NCBI RefSeq assembly: GCF_021184025.1
Contig: NZ_CP036537.1
Span: 4,774,001 to 4,838,000 of the forward strand
Length of the DNA stretch: 64,000 nucleotides
Direction of reading: 5' to 3'
Source: Rhodopseudomonas boonkerdii
GTDB taxonomy: Bacteria > Pseudomonadota > Alphaproteobacteria > Rhizobiales > Xanthobacteraceae
In this document: piece by piece, positions 35,920-43,098 of the stretch
Layout of the letters: each line of letters opens with the position of its first letter
Numbering within the stretch: position 1 is the first letter of the stretch
The notes under the pieces: generated by a model
Seen by the model: only the letters and a program-made list of their open reading frames with translations
What the model was told of the DNA's origin: nothing
Databases searched by the model: none
Made by a program: the position numbers and the translations under genes

Positions 35920-36924
35920 CTAGCTCACCGCCGCGATGCGCTTGGTCATCTCGGCGTATTTCGCACCGTATTTGTCCCACACCGGTTTCACCGCCTCGCG
36001 GAACGGCGCCTTGTCGATGGAGGTGACGATGTCGGTGCCGACCTCTTTCATTTTCTCCAGCGCCTTGGCTTCGGCCTCGTACCAAAGCGTGCGCTGTTCG
36101 AGCTGCGCTTCGCGGCCGAATTTCTTCAGCAGCGCCTGGTCGTCCGGCGTGAGCCTCGCCCACGATGCCTTCGAGAAAACCAGCAGCTCCGGAATGATCA
36201 GATGCTCGGTCATCGAGAAATATTTGGCGACCTGATAGTGATTCTGCGCCACGAAGGAAGGCAGGTTGTTTTCTGCTCCGTCGACCACGCCGGTCTGCAT
36301 GGCGCTGAACACCTGATCGAAGCCCATGGCGACCCCGTTGCCGCCGAGCGCATTCATCGTATCGATGAACAGCGGATTGCCGATCATGCGGATCTTGAGG
36401 CCTTTGAGATCGGCCAGCGTCCGCACCGGATGCTTGCTGTTATAGATGTTGCGCGAACCCGCATTCATCCAGCCGAGCGCGACCAGTTTCGTCTTCTCGT
36501 TGGCGGTGATCTTGTTCAGCAGCTCGTCGCCGATTGCGCCATCGAGCACCGCTTCCATATGCTTGGAGTCGCGGAACACGAAGGGCATGTTGAAGACATT
36601 GACGTCATCGACGACCGGGCCGACGGCGCCGACCGAGATGCGCGCGATCTGCAACGCCCCGACCTGAGCCTGCTCGATGGCTTCCTTCTCGCCGCCGAGC
36701 TGCATGGAGGGAAACATCTGGATGCTGAGCCGGCCATTGGTCGCGGCCTCGAGCTTCTTGCCCATGCGGACGACGGATTCCACCGTGGGATAGCCGAGCG
36801 GGTGAACATCCGACGCCTTGAGCACCATCTTGCTCTGGGCCAGCGCCGGCGCGGCGCCGCCGAGCCCCACGGTGCCAGCCGCGAGCGCGGCCAGGCCGCC
36901 CGTGACGACCTCTCTCCTGTTCAT
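35920..36924 (-). CDS. dctP: TRAP transporter solute-binding receptor (DctP)
   Basis: The 334-residue receptor has a twin-arginine-like signal (MNRREVVTGGLAALAAGTVG, mature start after PALAQ). The DctP marks are KLEAATNGRLSIQMFPSMQLGGEKEAIEQAQVGALQIARISVGAVGPVVDD, MRNIYNSKHPVRTLADLKGLKIRMIGNPLFIDTMNALGG with the Arg clamp, and VDGAENNLPSF. DctP receptors bind dicarboxylates, sugar acids or keto acids. It is the first gene of dctP-dctQ-dctM, and an operator-like site lies 119-137 bases upstream. Confidence 0.94.
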   Translation of the reverse strand: MNRREVVTGGLAALAAGTVGLGGAAPALAQSKMVLKASDVHPLGYPTVESVVRMGKKLEAATNGRLSIQMFPSMQLGGEKEAIEQAQVGALQIARISVGAVGPVVDDVNVFNMPFVFRDSKHMEAVLDGAIGDELLNKITANEKTKLVALGWMNAGSRNIYNSKHPVRTLADLKGLKIRMIGNPLFIDTMNALGGNGVAMGFDQVFSAMQTGVVDGAENNLPSFVAQNHYQVAKYFSMTEHLIIPELLVFSKASWARLTPDDQALLKKFGREAQLEQRTLWYEAEAKALEKMKEVGTDIVTSIDKAPFREAVKPVWDKYGAKYAEMTKRIAAVS

Positions 36925-37042
36925 GGACGAAATCCTCCCTGCGATTTCCCCTGCGATTTCCCGACCACCGGCATTTGCGCCGTTATTCTTGTCCGCGCCC
37001 TGTGTTCAGGGTCGCCAAAGCCCGCCAACCTGCATGCGCGAA

Positions 37043-37061
37043 GTTGTACGATGACCAGACA
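37043..37061. promoter_or_regulatory. Candidate GntR operator upstream of dctP
   Basis: GTTGTACGATGACCAGACA is an 18 of 19 match to the site over the gntR-type start codon at 32517-32535. It lies in the 291-base region between dctP and the DUF2478 gene. No gene starts at the embedded ATG, which reaches a stop after seven codons, so the conservation is not coding. Confidence 0.55.
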
Positions 37062-37215
37062 TCTAGCACCGTGACGGACCTGCGACAAGCTTACACATGC
37101 AAGCGCAAGTCGAACCAAAGTTCAACGCACGTGCGCTGCGAAGGGAAAGATTTGGGAGGAGAAGAACTCCCTGTATCGTCACCCGGCCGGGCGACGACAA
37201 TGGAGTATGGACGCT

Positions 37216-37782
37216 CTACTTCACCGCCGCGCAAAAACTCTGCTGGACCGGCTCCGGCGCCGGGCCGCCGCGGCTGGAGACCTTCAGCCACCAGGCGTCG
37301 AGCGCCTCGCGCGAACATGGCAGCTTCACGCTCATGCCATCGGCAAAAGCGATCCACTCGGCAAAACGGTGTGACGGGACGGCGATTACCACGGGAATGT
37401 CGCCGGAAAGCGCCCGTTCGATCAGATAGGCAAGGCCCTTGCCCTCGCGTTCCTGCTTGCCGAAGCGATTGATGATGACGAGGTCGGCGCCCTGATCGAT
37501 GGCGTCGGCCACGCGGGTGCCGGCGTCGAGCAACTGGCCGACATCGAGCTTGCAGCCCCTGGCGCCGGGGCCGAGATCCTGAAACAGCCGCACATGCTCG
37601 CCGGTATGCAACATCACGGCATTGAGCTTCGGCACATCGAATTCGCGGTGGCCGAGCTGCACCAGACCGACGGCGCGAATGCCCCGCACGCCGAGATCGG
37701 CCGCGAAGCCATGCAGCAGCGCATCGGGGTCCTGGTCCTTTTCATAGACCAGCGCAGCCAGATCGCATTGGGAATCGAACAT
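37216..37782 (-). CDS. DUF2478 protein, molybdenum-associated
   Basis: The 188-residue protein matches DUF2478: LAALVYEKDQDPDALLHGFAADLGVRGIRAVGLVQ, LGPGARGCKLDVGQLLDAGTRVADAIDQGADLVIINRFGKQEREGKGLAYLIERAL with FGKxE, and IPVVIAVPSHRFAEWIAFADG. It is Rossmann/NTPase-like, but no Walker A lysine loop is clear. Members sit in molybdate operons. Here a ModE-like regulator lies just upstream, and no modABC is in view. Confidence 0.82.
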   Translation of the reverse strand: MFDSQCDLAALVYEKDQDPDALLHGFAADLGVRGIRAVGLVQLGHREFDVPKLNAVMLHTGEHVRLFQDLGPGARGCKLDVGQLLDAGTRVADAIDQGADLVIINRFGKQEREGKGLAYLIERALSGDIPVVIAVPSHRFAEWIAFADGMSVKLPCSREALDAWWLKVSSRGGPAPEPVQQSFCAAVK

Positions 37783-37891
37783 CGTGACATCCTGGCGGGA
37801 CCGAACGATCCTATTGCAGAATGGAGGCCTTCAAAAGGCCAATCCCACCGCGCGGCCGATATATCTGGAAGGATATAGCGGGACTACCCGC

Positions 37892-38018
37892 CGTGTCCCG
37901 GACGCGGCGCAGCGTGAAACGCTGCTCCGCAGAGCCGGGACCGCAACAAACACTTGTGCCTGCGACGGTCCCGGCTCAGCGAAGCGGCATGACATGCCAC
38001 ATCGCGTCCGGGACACGA
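37892..38018. repeat. CCCGGGAC-ended palindromic element, copy 2 of 4
   Basis: It begins CCGTGTCCCGGACGCGGCG and ends GCGTCCGGGACAC, with GAGCCGGGACCGC...GACGGTCCCGGCTC inside. It is the shortest copy. It lies between the DUF2478 and ModE-like genes and overlaps the last bases before the latter's stop. Confidence 0.8.
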
Positions 38019-38020
38019 GA

Positions 38021-38395
38021 TCATCGCGCCTTGCGCTTGCCGCCGATATCCTTCTTCAACGCCAGGAGTTGCTGGCGCGCGGCCACCGCCGCAGCCTGCT
38101 CGATAGTGCGATAGCGGCTGACCAGGTTTTCGCCGAACGGAGTGAGGATGGCGCCGCCGCCATTCTTGCCGCCGGTCTGCCGTTCCACCGCGGCCTGGCC
38201 GCAAATGCGGTTGAGTTCGTCCACCAGATCCCAGGCGCGTTTGTAGGACATTTCCATCGCGCGGCCGGCGGCGGAGATCGAGCCGGTGGTCTGGATGTTT
38301 TCGAGGAGCTGGATCTTGCCCGGACCGATACGTCCCTCCGGTTCGAGGTCGATGCGGATGCTGAGGGCTGGCACAGGCGTGGCTGATTTGGACAT
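38021..38395 (-). CDS. ModE-like winged-helix regulator without molybdate domain
   Basis: The 124-residue protein is the N-terminal ModE/LysR-type winged helix: GRIGPGKIQLLENIQTTGSISAAGRAMEMSYKRAWDLVDELNRICGQAAVERQTGGKNGGGAILTPFGENLVSRYRTIEQ. A full ModE has two molbindin repeats that bind molybdate and reaches about 260 residues. None are present, so sensing must come from elsewhere or the protein acts constitutively. The neighbouring DUF2478 gene (no modABC nearby) supports a molybdenum link. Confidence 0.88.
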   Translation of the reverse strand: MSKSATPVPALSIRIDLEPEGRIGPGKIQLLENIQTTGSISAAGRAMEMSYKRAWDLVDELNRICGQAAVERQTGGKNGGGAILTPFGENLVSRYRTIEQAAAVAARQQLLALKKDIGGKRKAR

Positions 38396-38501
38396 GGCGG
38401 GACGTTACGTCGTGGTCGTGGGGTTATCCAGTCCCATCGATCCCTCATGCAAAAGGGCGGCGCTCATATGAGCGCCTCCCCATGCGGATCGCTTCTGCCG
38501 A

Positions 38502-39101
38502 TCAGCCGTGCAGCTTCTTCGCGGTCTCGGCAATCGTCTTGCCCTGATAGCGGGCGCCGGCGAGTTCGTTCGCGCTCGGCTGTCGGCTGCCGTCACCGCC
38601 GGTGATGGTGGTTGCGCCATAGGGCGAGCCGCCGGTGACTTCATCCAGCTTCATCTGGCCCTGGAAGCCGTAGTTCAGGCCGACGACGGTCATGCCGAAA
38701 TGCAGCAGGTTGGTGATGATGGAGAACAGCGTGGTCTCCTGGCCGCCGTGCTGGGTCGCGGTCGAGGTGAAAGCACCGCCGACCTTGCCATGCAGCGCGC
38801 CCTTGGCCCACAGGCCGCCGGCCTGATCGAGGAAATTCGCCATCTGCGAGGCCATGCGGCCGAACCGGGTGCCGGTGCCGACGATGATCGCGTCGTAATT
38901 GGCGAGATCCTCGATCTTGGCGATCGGGGCGGCCTGGTCGAGCTTGTAATACGAGGCCTTGGCAACATCGTCAGGCACCAGCTCGGGCACACGCTTGATA
39001 TCGACGGTGGCGCCGGCTTCGCGGGCACCTTCCGCAACGGCATTGGCCATCGCTTCGATATGGCCGTAGGCGGAATAATAGAGAACGAGCACTTTGGTCA
39101 T
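38502..39101 (-). CDS. wrbA: NAD(P)H:quinone oxidoreductase, type IV
   Basis: WrbA is a flavodoxin-fold FMN enzyme that reduces quinones by two electrons. The 199 residues show [28 protein letters not shown] (FMN phosphate loop), [101 protein letters not shown], all characteristic. ATG 39101 (MTKVLVL) is the family start. It is divergent from a LysR regulator with a perfect dyad in between. Confidence 0.95.
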   Translation of the reverse strand: MTKVLVLYYSAYGHIEAMANAVAEGAREAGATVDIKRVPELVPDDVAKASYYKLDQAAPIAKIEDLANYDAIIVGTGTRFGRMASQMANFLDQAGGLWAKGALHGKVGGAFTSTATQHGGQETTLFSIITNLLHFGMTVVGLNYGFQGQMKLDEVTGGSPYGATTITGGDGSRQPSANELAGARYQGKTIAETAKKLHG

Positions 39102-39127
39102 TGGGCAGTCTCCTGTGTGGTCCCAAA

Positions 39128-39200
39128 CCGTCATTGCGAGACGCCCTCGCCATAGCCGCGGGAAAGCTTCCGTGGCCGTGCAGGCGCCTCGCAATGGCGG
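39128..39200. repeat. GTCATTGCGAG-type hairpin repeat between wrbA and lysR
   Basis: CCGTCATTGCGAGACGCC at the left and GGCGCCTCGCAATGGCGG at the right pair over a roughly 70-base hairpin with imperfect arms. A related, longer copy is at 43004-43093. It occupies the wrbA leader. Confidence 0.6.
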
Positions 39201-39244
39201 CGGGCATGGCCTCTAGATAAAACCCAGGCTCTGATGCATAAATA

Positions 39245-39268
39245 GAAACGATTGAAACTCATCGTTTC
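39245..39268. promoter_or_regulatory. LysR-type dyad before the lysR-family gene
   Basis: GAAACGAT and ATCGTTTC (39245-39252 and 39261-39268) are perfect inverted arms around TGAAACTC. The dyad ends eight bases before the LysR start codon and faces divergent wrbA. It is a good candidate for the regulator's own binding site. Confidence 0.55.
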
Positions 39269-39276
39269 CGGATTTG

Positions 39277-40197
39277 ATGTCAAAACTTCCCGATTTCGAG
39301 GCGCTGGCGATCTTCGCCAAGGTGGTGGAGCTGCAGTCCTTCGCGGCGGCAGCAACCGAGCTAACGCTCTCCAAGGCTACGGTTTCCAAGGCCGTGAGTC
39401 GGCTGGAGGACCGGCTGGGCGCGCGGCTGTTCAACCGCACGTCGCGACGGCTGGCGCTCACCGATGCCGGCCGGACGCTGGCAATCAAGGCGGCGCAGCT
39501 GCTGGCCGATGGCGAGGCGCTGGAGAACGAGGCGCTGGCGCAATCCGCGACACCGCGCGGACTGGTCCGGCTGGCCGCGCCGATGACCTATGGCACCGGC
39601 ACCATCGCGCCGCTGCTGCCGGAATTTCTCGCCCGCTATCCCGAAGTCTCCATCGATCTCAATCTCAGCGATGCCACGGTGGACCTGATCGGCGAAGGCT
39701 TCGACGCCGCAGTCCGCATCGCCTCGCTGCCGGATTCGTCGCTGATCGCGCGGCGGCTCTGCGCGGTGAAGCGCTATGTGGTGGCGGCGCCGTCCTACTT
39801 CGCCAAATACGGCCGGCCGACCCATCCGTCCGATCTCACCGCGCACAGATGCTTCGGCTACACCTATCTCACCACGCCCGGCATCTGGCACTTCACCAAT
39901 GCCGCCGGCGACATGGTGAGCGTGCGGCCCTCAGGGCCGCTGCATGTCAATAATGGCGAGGCGGTGATCCCCGCACTGATCGCGGGGCTCGGCATCGGCG
40001 GCCTGCCGGATTTCATCGTCGACGATGCGATCGCACGCGGCGATCTCGAAACGGTGCTGAACGACTGGTCGCAAACCCTGAGCGGCGTCTATCTCGTCAC
40101 GCCGCCGGGCGGTCCGCGTCCTGCCCGCGTCGAAGTGCTGCTCGATTTCTTGACCGAGAAACTTTCGGACGGCGGCAAGCGATCGCGCAGAACGTAA
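39277..40197 (+). CDS. LysR-family transcriptional regulator
   Basis: The 306-residue protein has an N-terminal winged helix (DFEALAIFAKVVELQSFAAAATELTLSKATVSKAVSRLEDRLGARLFNRTSRRLALTDAG) and a substrate-binding domain starting RGLVRLAAPMTYGTGTIAPLLPEFLARYPEVSIDLNLSDATVDLIGEGFDAAVRIASLPDSSLIARRL. This CrgA-type layout suits redox/electrophile-sensing regulators. ATG 39277 is preferred over TTG 39274. It probably represses divergent wrbA and itself. Confidence 0.92.
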   Translation: MSKLPDFEALAIFAKVVELQSFAAAATELTLSKATVSKAVSRLEDRLGARLFNRTSRRLALTDAGRTLAIKAAQLLADGEALENEALAQSATPRGLVRLAAPMTYGTGTIAPLLPEFLARYPEVSIDLNLSDATVDLIGEGFDAAVRIASLPDSSLIARRLCAVKRYVVAAPSYFAKYGRPTHPSDLTAHRCFGYTYLTTPGIWHFTNAAGDMVSVRPSGPLHVNNGEAVIPALIAGLGIGGLPDFIVDDAIARGDLETVLNDWSQTLSGVYLVTPPGGPRPARVEVLLDFLTEKLSDGGKRSRRT

Positions 40198-40383
40198 CGT
40201 CTTGCGCGCCTGCGGACGCGCCACGGGCACCAAAATGGGCACGAGACGCATTCCTTCCACCGGCTGCGCCTCCGGCGATACTTTCCTTGCCGAAGCCCTC
40301 GTTAGTTCAGGCGGCCATTTCATTGACTGAACGCGCGCGGGCCGTAGCTTTGATACGCCTCACCGTATCAGAGAAGATCGACA

Positions 40384-41352
40384 ATGACTGACGTTTCCAT
40401 CTCTCGCCGCCTGTTGCCGGCGATCGTCGCCGCCGCTTTCAGCGTGTCTCTCGCAAGTTCCAGCTTCGCAGCCGACCAGATCGTGCTCCGCGTCGGCGAC
40501 CAGAAAGGCGGTAACCGCTCGCTGCTGGAGTTTTCCGGCTTCGCCAAAGACCTGCCCTACAAGATCCAGTGGTCGGAATTCCCGGCAGCGGCGCCGATTC
40601 TCGAGGCCATCAATGCCGGCGCGCTCGATGTCGGCCATACCGGCGATCTCGCCTTTCTGACCGTCTACGCCAACGGCTCGCCGATCAAGGCGATCGGCGG
40701 CGTGCGCGCCAATGCCGACACGCAAGCGATCCTCGTGCGCAATGACTCGCCGATCAAGACGGCCGCCGATCTCAAGGGCAAACGCCTCGCCGGCACGCGT
40801 GGCGGCTGGGGCCAGTTCCTGATCGACGCCACGCTGGAGAAACAGGGCTACAAGATCACCGACGCGACCTTCGCGCCGCTCGGTCCGGTCGATGCCAAGA
40901 TCGCACTGGTCGCCGGCTCGATCGACGGTTGGGCGGTTTGGGAACCTTATATTTCCTATGCGCTGCTGAAGGACAATGCGCGCGTCGTCGCCGACGGCGC
41001 CGGGCTGACGCCGACGCTCACTTTCATCATCGCCTCCGATCAGGCCATCGCCACCAAGCGCGAAGCAGTGGCGGACTTCCTGAACCGCCTGAACAAGGCG
41101 CGGGAATGGTCCCGCTCGCGGCTGCCCGAATATGCCAAGAACACGGCGGAGCTGACCAAGCTGCCGGAGGATGTGCTGCTGCGCGCCTATCAGCAGCAGG
41201 ACACGCGACCGATCGCCATCGACGATGGCGTGATCAAGGAATTCCAGGAGGCATCAGATCGCGCGACGCGCTACGGCATCCTGAACAAGCCGGTGGATGT
41301 CAGCAAGGCAGTGGACCGCAGCTTCACGAAGGACCTTGCGGTGTCGAACTGA
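40384..41352 (+). CDS. ABC substrate-binding protein, aliphatic-sulfonate type (orphan)
   Basis: The 322-residue protein has a signal peptide (ISRRLLPAIVAAAFSVSLAS, mature near ADQIVLRVGD) and SsuA/TauA-like sequence: LRVGDQKGGNRSLLEFSG, LPYKIQWSEFPAAAPILEAINAGALDVGHTGDLAFLTVYANGSPIKAIGGV, LKGKRLAGTRGGWGQFLIDATLEKQGY and AKIALVAGSIDGWAVWEPYISYAL. No permease or ATPase gene is next to it. The frame overlaps the convergent MFS gene by 29 bases at the 3' end. Confidence 0.88.
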   Translation: MTDVSISRRLLPAIVAAAFSVSLASSSFAADQIVLRVGDQKGGNRSLLEFSGFAKDLPYKIQWSEFPAAAPILEAINAGALDVGHTGDLAFLTVYANGSPIKAIGGVRANADTQAILVRNDSPIKTAADLKGKRLAGTRGGWGQFLIDATLEKQGYKITDATFAPLGPVDAKIALVAGSIDGWAVWEPYISYALLKDNARVVADGAGLTPTLTFIIASDQAIATKREAVADFLNRLNKAREWSRSRLPEYAKNTAELTKLPEDVLLRAYQQQDTRPIAIDDGVIKEFQEASDRATRYGILNKPVDVSKAVDRSFTKDLAVSN

Positions 41353-42574
41353 CCGGCCTCGCAGCAAGAATACGCATGGTCGCCAGCGTGGCGATCAGCG
41401 ACAAGACCGTGGCGGCGCTGAACAGCGCCCCATAGCCGAGCCAGTCGGCGATGCGGCCCGACACCAGCGAGCCAACGAAATAGACGATGAGCTGGGCACA
41501 GGACAGGATCGTGAAATCCGTGCCCGGCTGTTCCCTGGACGACGCGGCCATGAACAGGCTGTAGAGCGCGACGATCTCCATATAGCGGATCAGGGTCTGG
41601 AAACCGGCGGCGCCGAAGATCGGCAGCACGCCGGTGACGAGACCGAGCGCATGCGCCGTAAACAGCGCGAAGCATATGGTCCGCAGAATGCCGAGAAGAC
41701 CGAGCGTCACGCCGCTGCCGAAGCGATGCAGCAACCACGCCGCGACGCCCGCGCCCGCGAGTCCCGCCGTTGCGGCCGCGCCACCGGAAAGATAGCCGAT
41801 CTGCGTCAGCGGCACGCCGGCATCGACGAGATAGCTGCCCTCCATGGCCTTCACGAGACCCTCGCTGACCCGGTAGATCAGCGCGATCCAGAGAATGTTG
41901 CGCACCTCGCGCCGGCGCAGGAATGCCATGATCGACGGTCGCGGCGCGGAGGGATCGGGCTGCGCCGCTTCGCTCTCGCGCATGGCGAAGGCGGCGGCGA
42001 GCGGGATCAGCGAGAAACCGGCGATGGTCAGTAGCATGCCGGTCCAGCCGATCTGGGCATAGAGGATCAGGCCGAGCGTGCCGCCGATCACGACGCCAAA
42101 GGCCACCGAGCCGCCCTGGATCGCATTGCCGATCGGGCGATCTTCCGGCGCGAGATGCGCGGCTGCATAGCCGTCGGTGGCGATGTCCTGGGTGGAGATC
42201 AACAGGGAGCCGATCAGGCCGACGGTGGCGATCCCCCAGATATTGGTGGGACCGAGCGGGATCAGGCAGAGCAGGCTGAGAATGACACCGGCCTGGGTGA
42301 CGATCACCCAGCCTGCCCGATGCGCCCACGCGAAGGGGCGGATGCGATCGACCACCGGCGCCCAGAAGAACTTCAACAGCAGCGGCAGGAACCAGATGCT
42401 GAGATAACCGATGGAGGTGCGCGACATACCGGCCTCGCGCATGATCGGCGGCAGCGCGGCGGCGAACAGATAGGACGGGATCGCCTGCGCGAGATAAAGC
42501 CCGGCAAGCACGGCGAACAGCCGCTTGCGCCCCATCACCGCAGACTGGACTGAGGGCATCGCCAGCGCAGTCAT
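41324..42574 (-). CDS. MFS transporter of the RhtX/FptX siderophore-uptake type
   Basis: The 416-residue protein has twelve hydrophobic helices. YLAQAIPSYLFAAALPPIMREAGMSRTSIGYLSIWFLPLLLKFFWAPVVDRI and ISTQDIATDGYAAAHLAPEDRPIGNAIQGGSVAFG are the signatures of the RhtX/FptX and AmpG-like branch. FptX and RhtX move ferric siderophores across the inner membrane. Together with the STAS-like gene and TonB receptor upstream it forms an iron-uptake unit. Its start overlaps the stop of the 42571 gene by four bases. Confidence 0.87.
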   Translation of the reverse strand: MTALAMPSVQSAVMGRKRLFAVLAGLYLAQAIPSYLFAAALPPIMREAGMSRTSIGYLSIWFLPLLLKFFWAPVVDRIRPFAWAHRAGWVIVTQAGVILSLLCLIPLGPTNIWGIATVGLIGSLLISTQDIATDGYAAAHLAPEDRPIGNAIQGGSVAFGVVIGGTLGLILYAQIGWTGMLLTIAGFSLIPLAAAFAMRESEAAQPDPSAPRPSIMAFLRRREVRNILWIALIYRVSEGLVKAMEGSYLVDAGVPLTQIGYLSGGAAATAGLAGAGVAAWLLHRFGSGVTLGLLGILRTICFALFTAHALGLVTGVLPIFGAAGFQTLIRYMEIVALYSLFMAASSREQPGTDFTILSCAQLIVYFVGSLVSGRIADWLGYGALFSAATVLSLIATLATMRILAARPVSSTPQGPS

Positions 42575-42942
42575 GGCGTCCCGCTATGTCTGGCGAGGAA
42601 GCTCCGCGCCATCGCCTCGTCCTCCAGCGCCACCAGCGGCATCGGCCACAATTTGCGAAACGTCTCCTGCATCTTCTCGTTGGCTCCCGGGCGCACGATC
42701 GCAATCGCGCGGCAATGCGTTGAGACATGCTTGCGCGTCGCCTTGAACCACAGCGCCTGCTCGCGCTCGCCGGCCATGGACAGCTTGCGCCCACCGCCTC
42801 CGAACAGGATCAGGAATTCGAACGGCTCCGCATGCCGCCCGACGCGAACCAGCGCGTCCAGATAGTCGCGTTCGTCCGTACCCGCATAAGGCGGCAAGAA
42901 CCGCAGCGTCAGCAGGCTGCCTGCTAATTCAAGATCGACCAT
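42571..42942 (-). CDS. STAS/SpoIIAA-like protein of the siderophore locus
   Basis: The 123-residue protein is alpha/beta with ELAGSLLTLRFLPPYAGTDERDYLDALVRVGRHAEPFEFLILFGGGGRKLSMAGEREQALWFKATRKHVSTHCRAIAIVRPG, resembling the SpoIIAA-like/STAS fold found beside transporters. I cannot assign it firmly. It is followed by the RhtX-like gene with an ATGA overlap (42571-42574), so the two are coupled. A partner role in siderophore uptake is an inference. Confidence 0.65.
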   Translation of the reverse strand: MVDLELAGSLLTLRFLPPYAGTDERDYLDALVRVGRHAEPFEFLILFGGGGRKLSMAGEREQALWFKATRKHVSTHCRAIAIVRPGANEKMQETFRKLWPMPLVALEDEAMARSFLARHSGTP

Positions 42943-43003
42943 CTTCTATTCGAGCTCCCTGGGGAATCAACCTTGGGAAAAATTGAAGTCTGCGCATTCC
43001 GCT

Positions 43004-43093
43004 CGTCACTGCGAGGAGTCCTTGCGACGAAGCAATCCAGCCTTTTTCACTTGGCTTCTGGATTGCTTCGTCGCTACGCTCCTCGCAATGACG
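43004..43093. repeat. GTCATTGCGAGGAG long hairpin in the siderophore operon
   Basis: CGTCACTGCGAGGAGTCCTT...AAGCAATCCAG (43004-43040) pairs with CTGGATTGCTTCGTCG...CAATGACG (43058-43093), giving about 36-base arms with a few mismatches. This is a widely dispersed type of repeat. It lies six bases beyond the TonB receptor stop and may end or attenuate transcription into the two downstream genes. Confidence 0.75.
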
Positions 43094-43098
43094 GAGCA

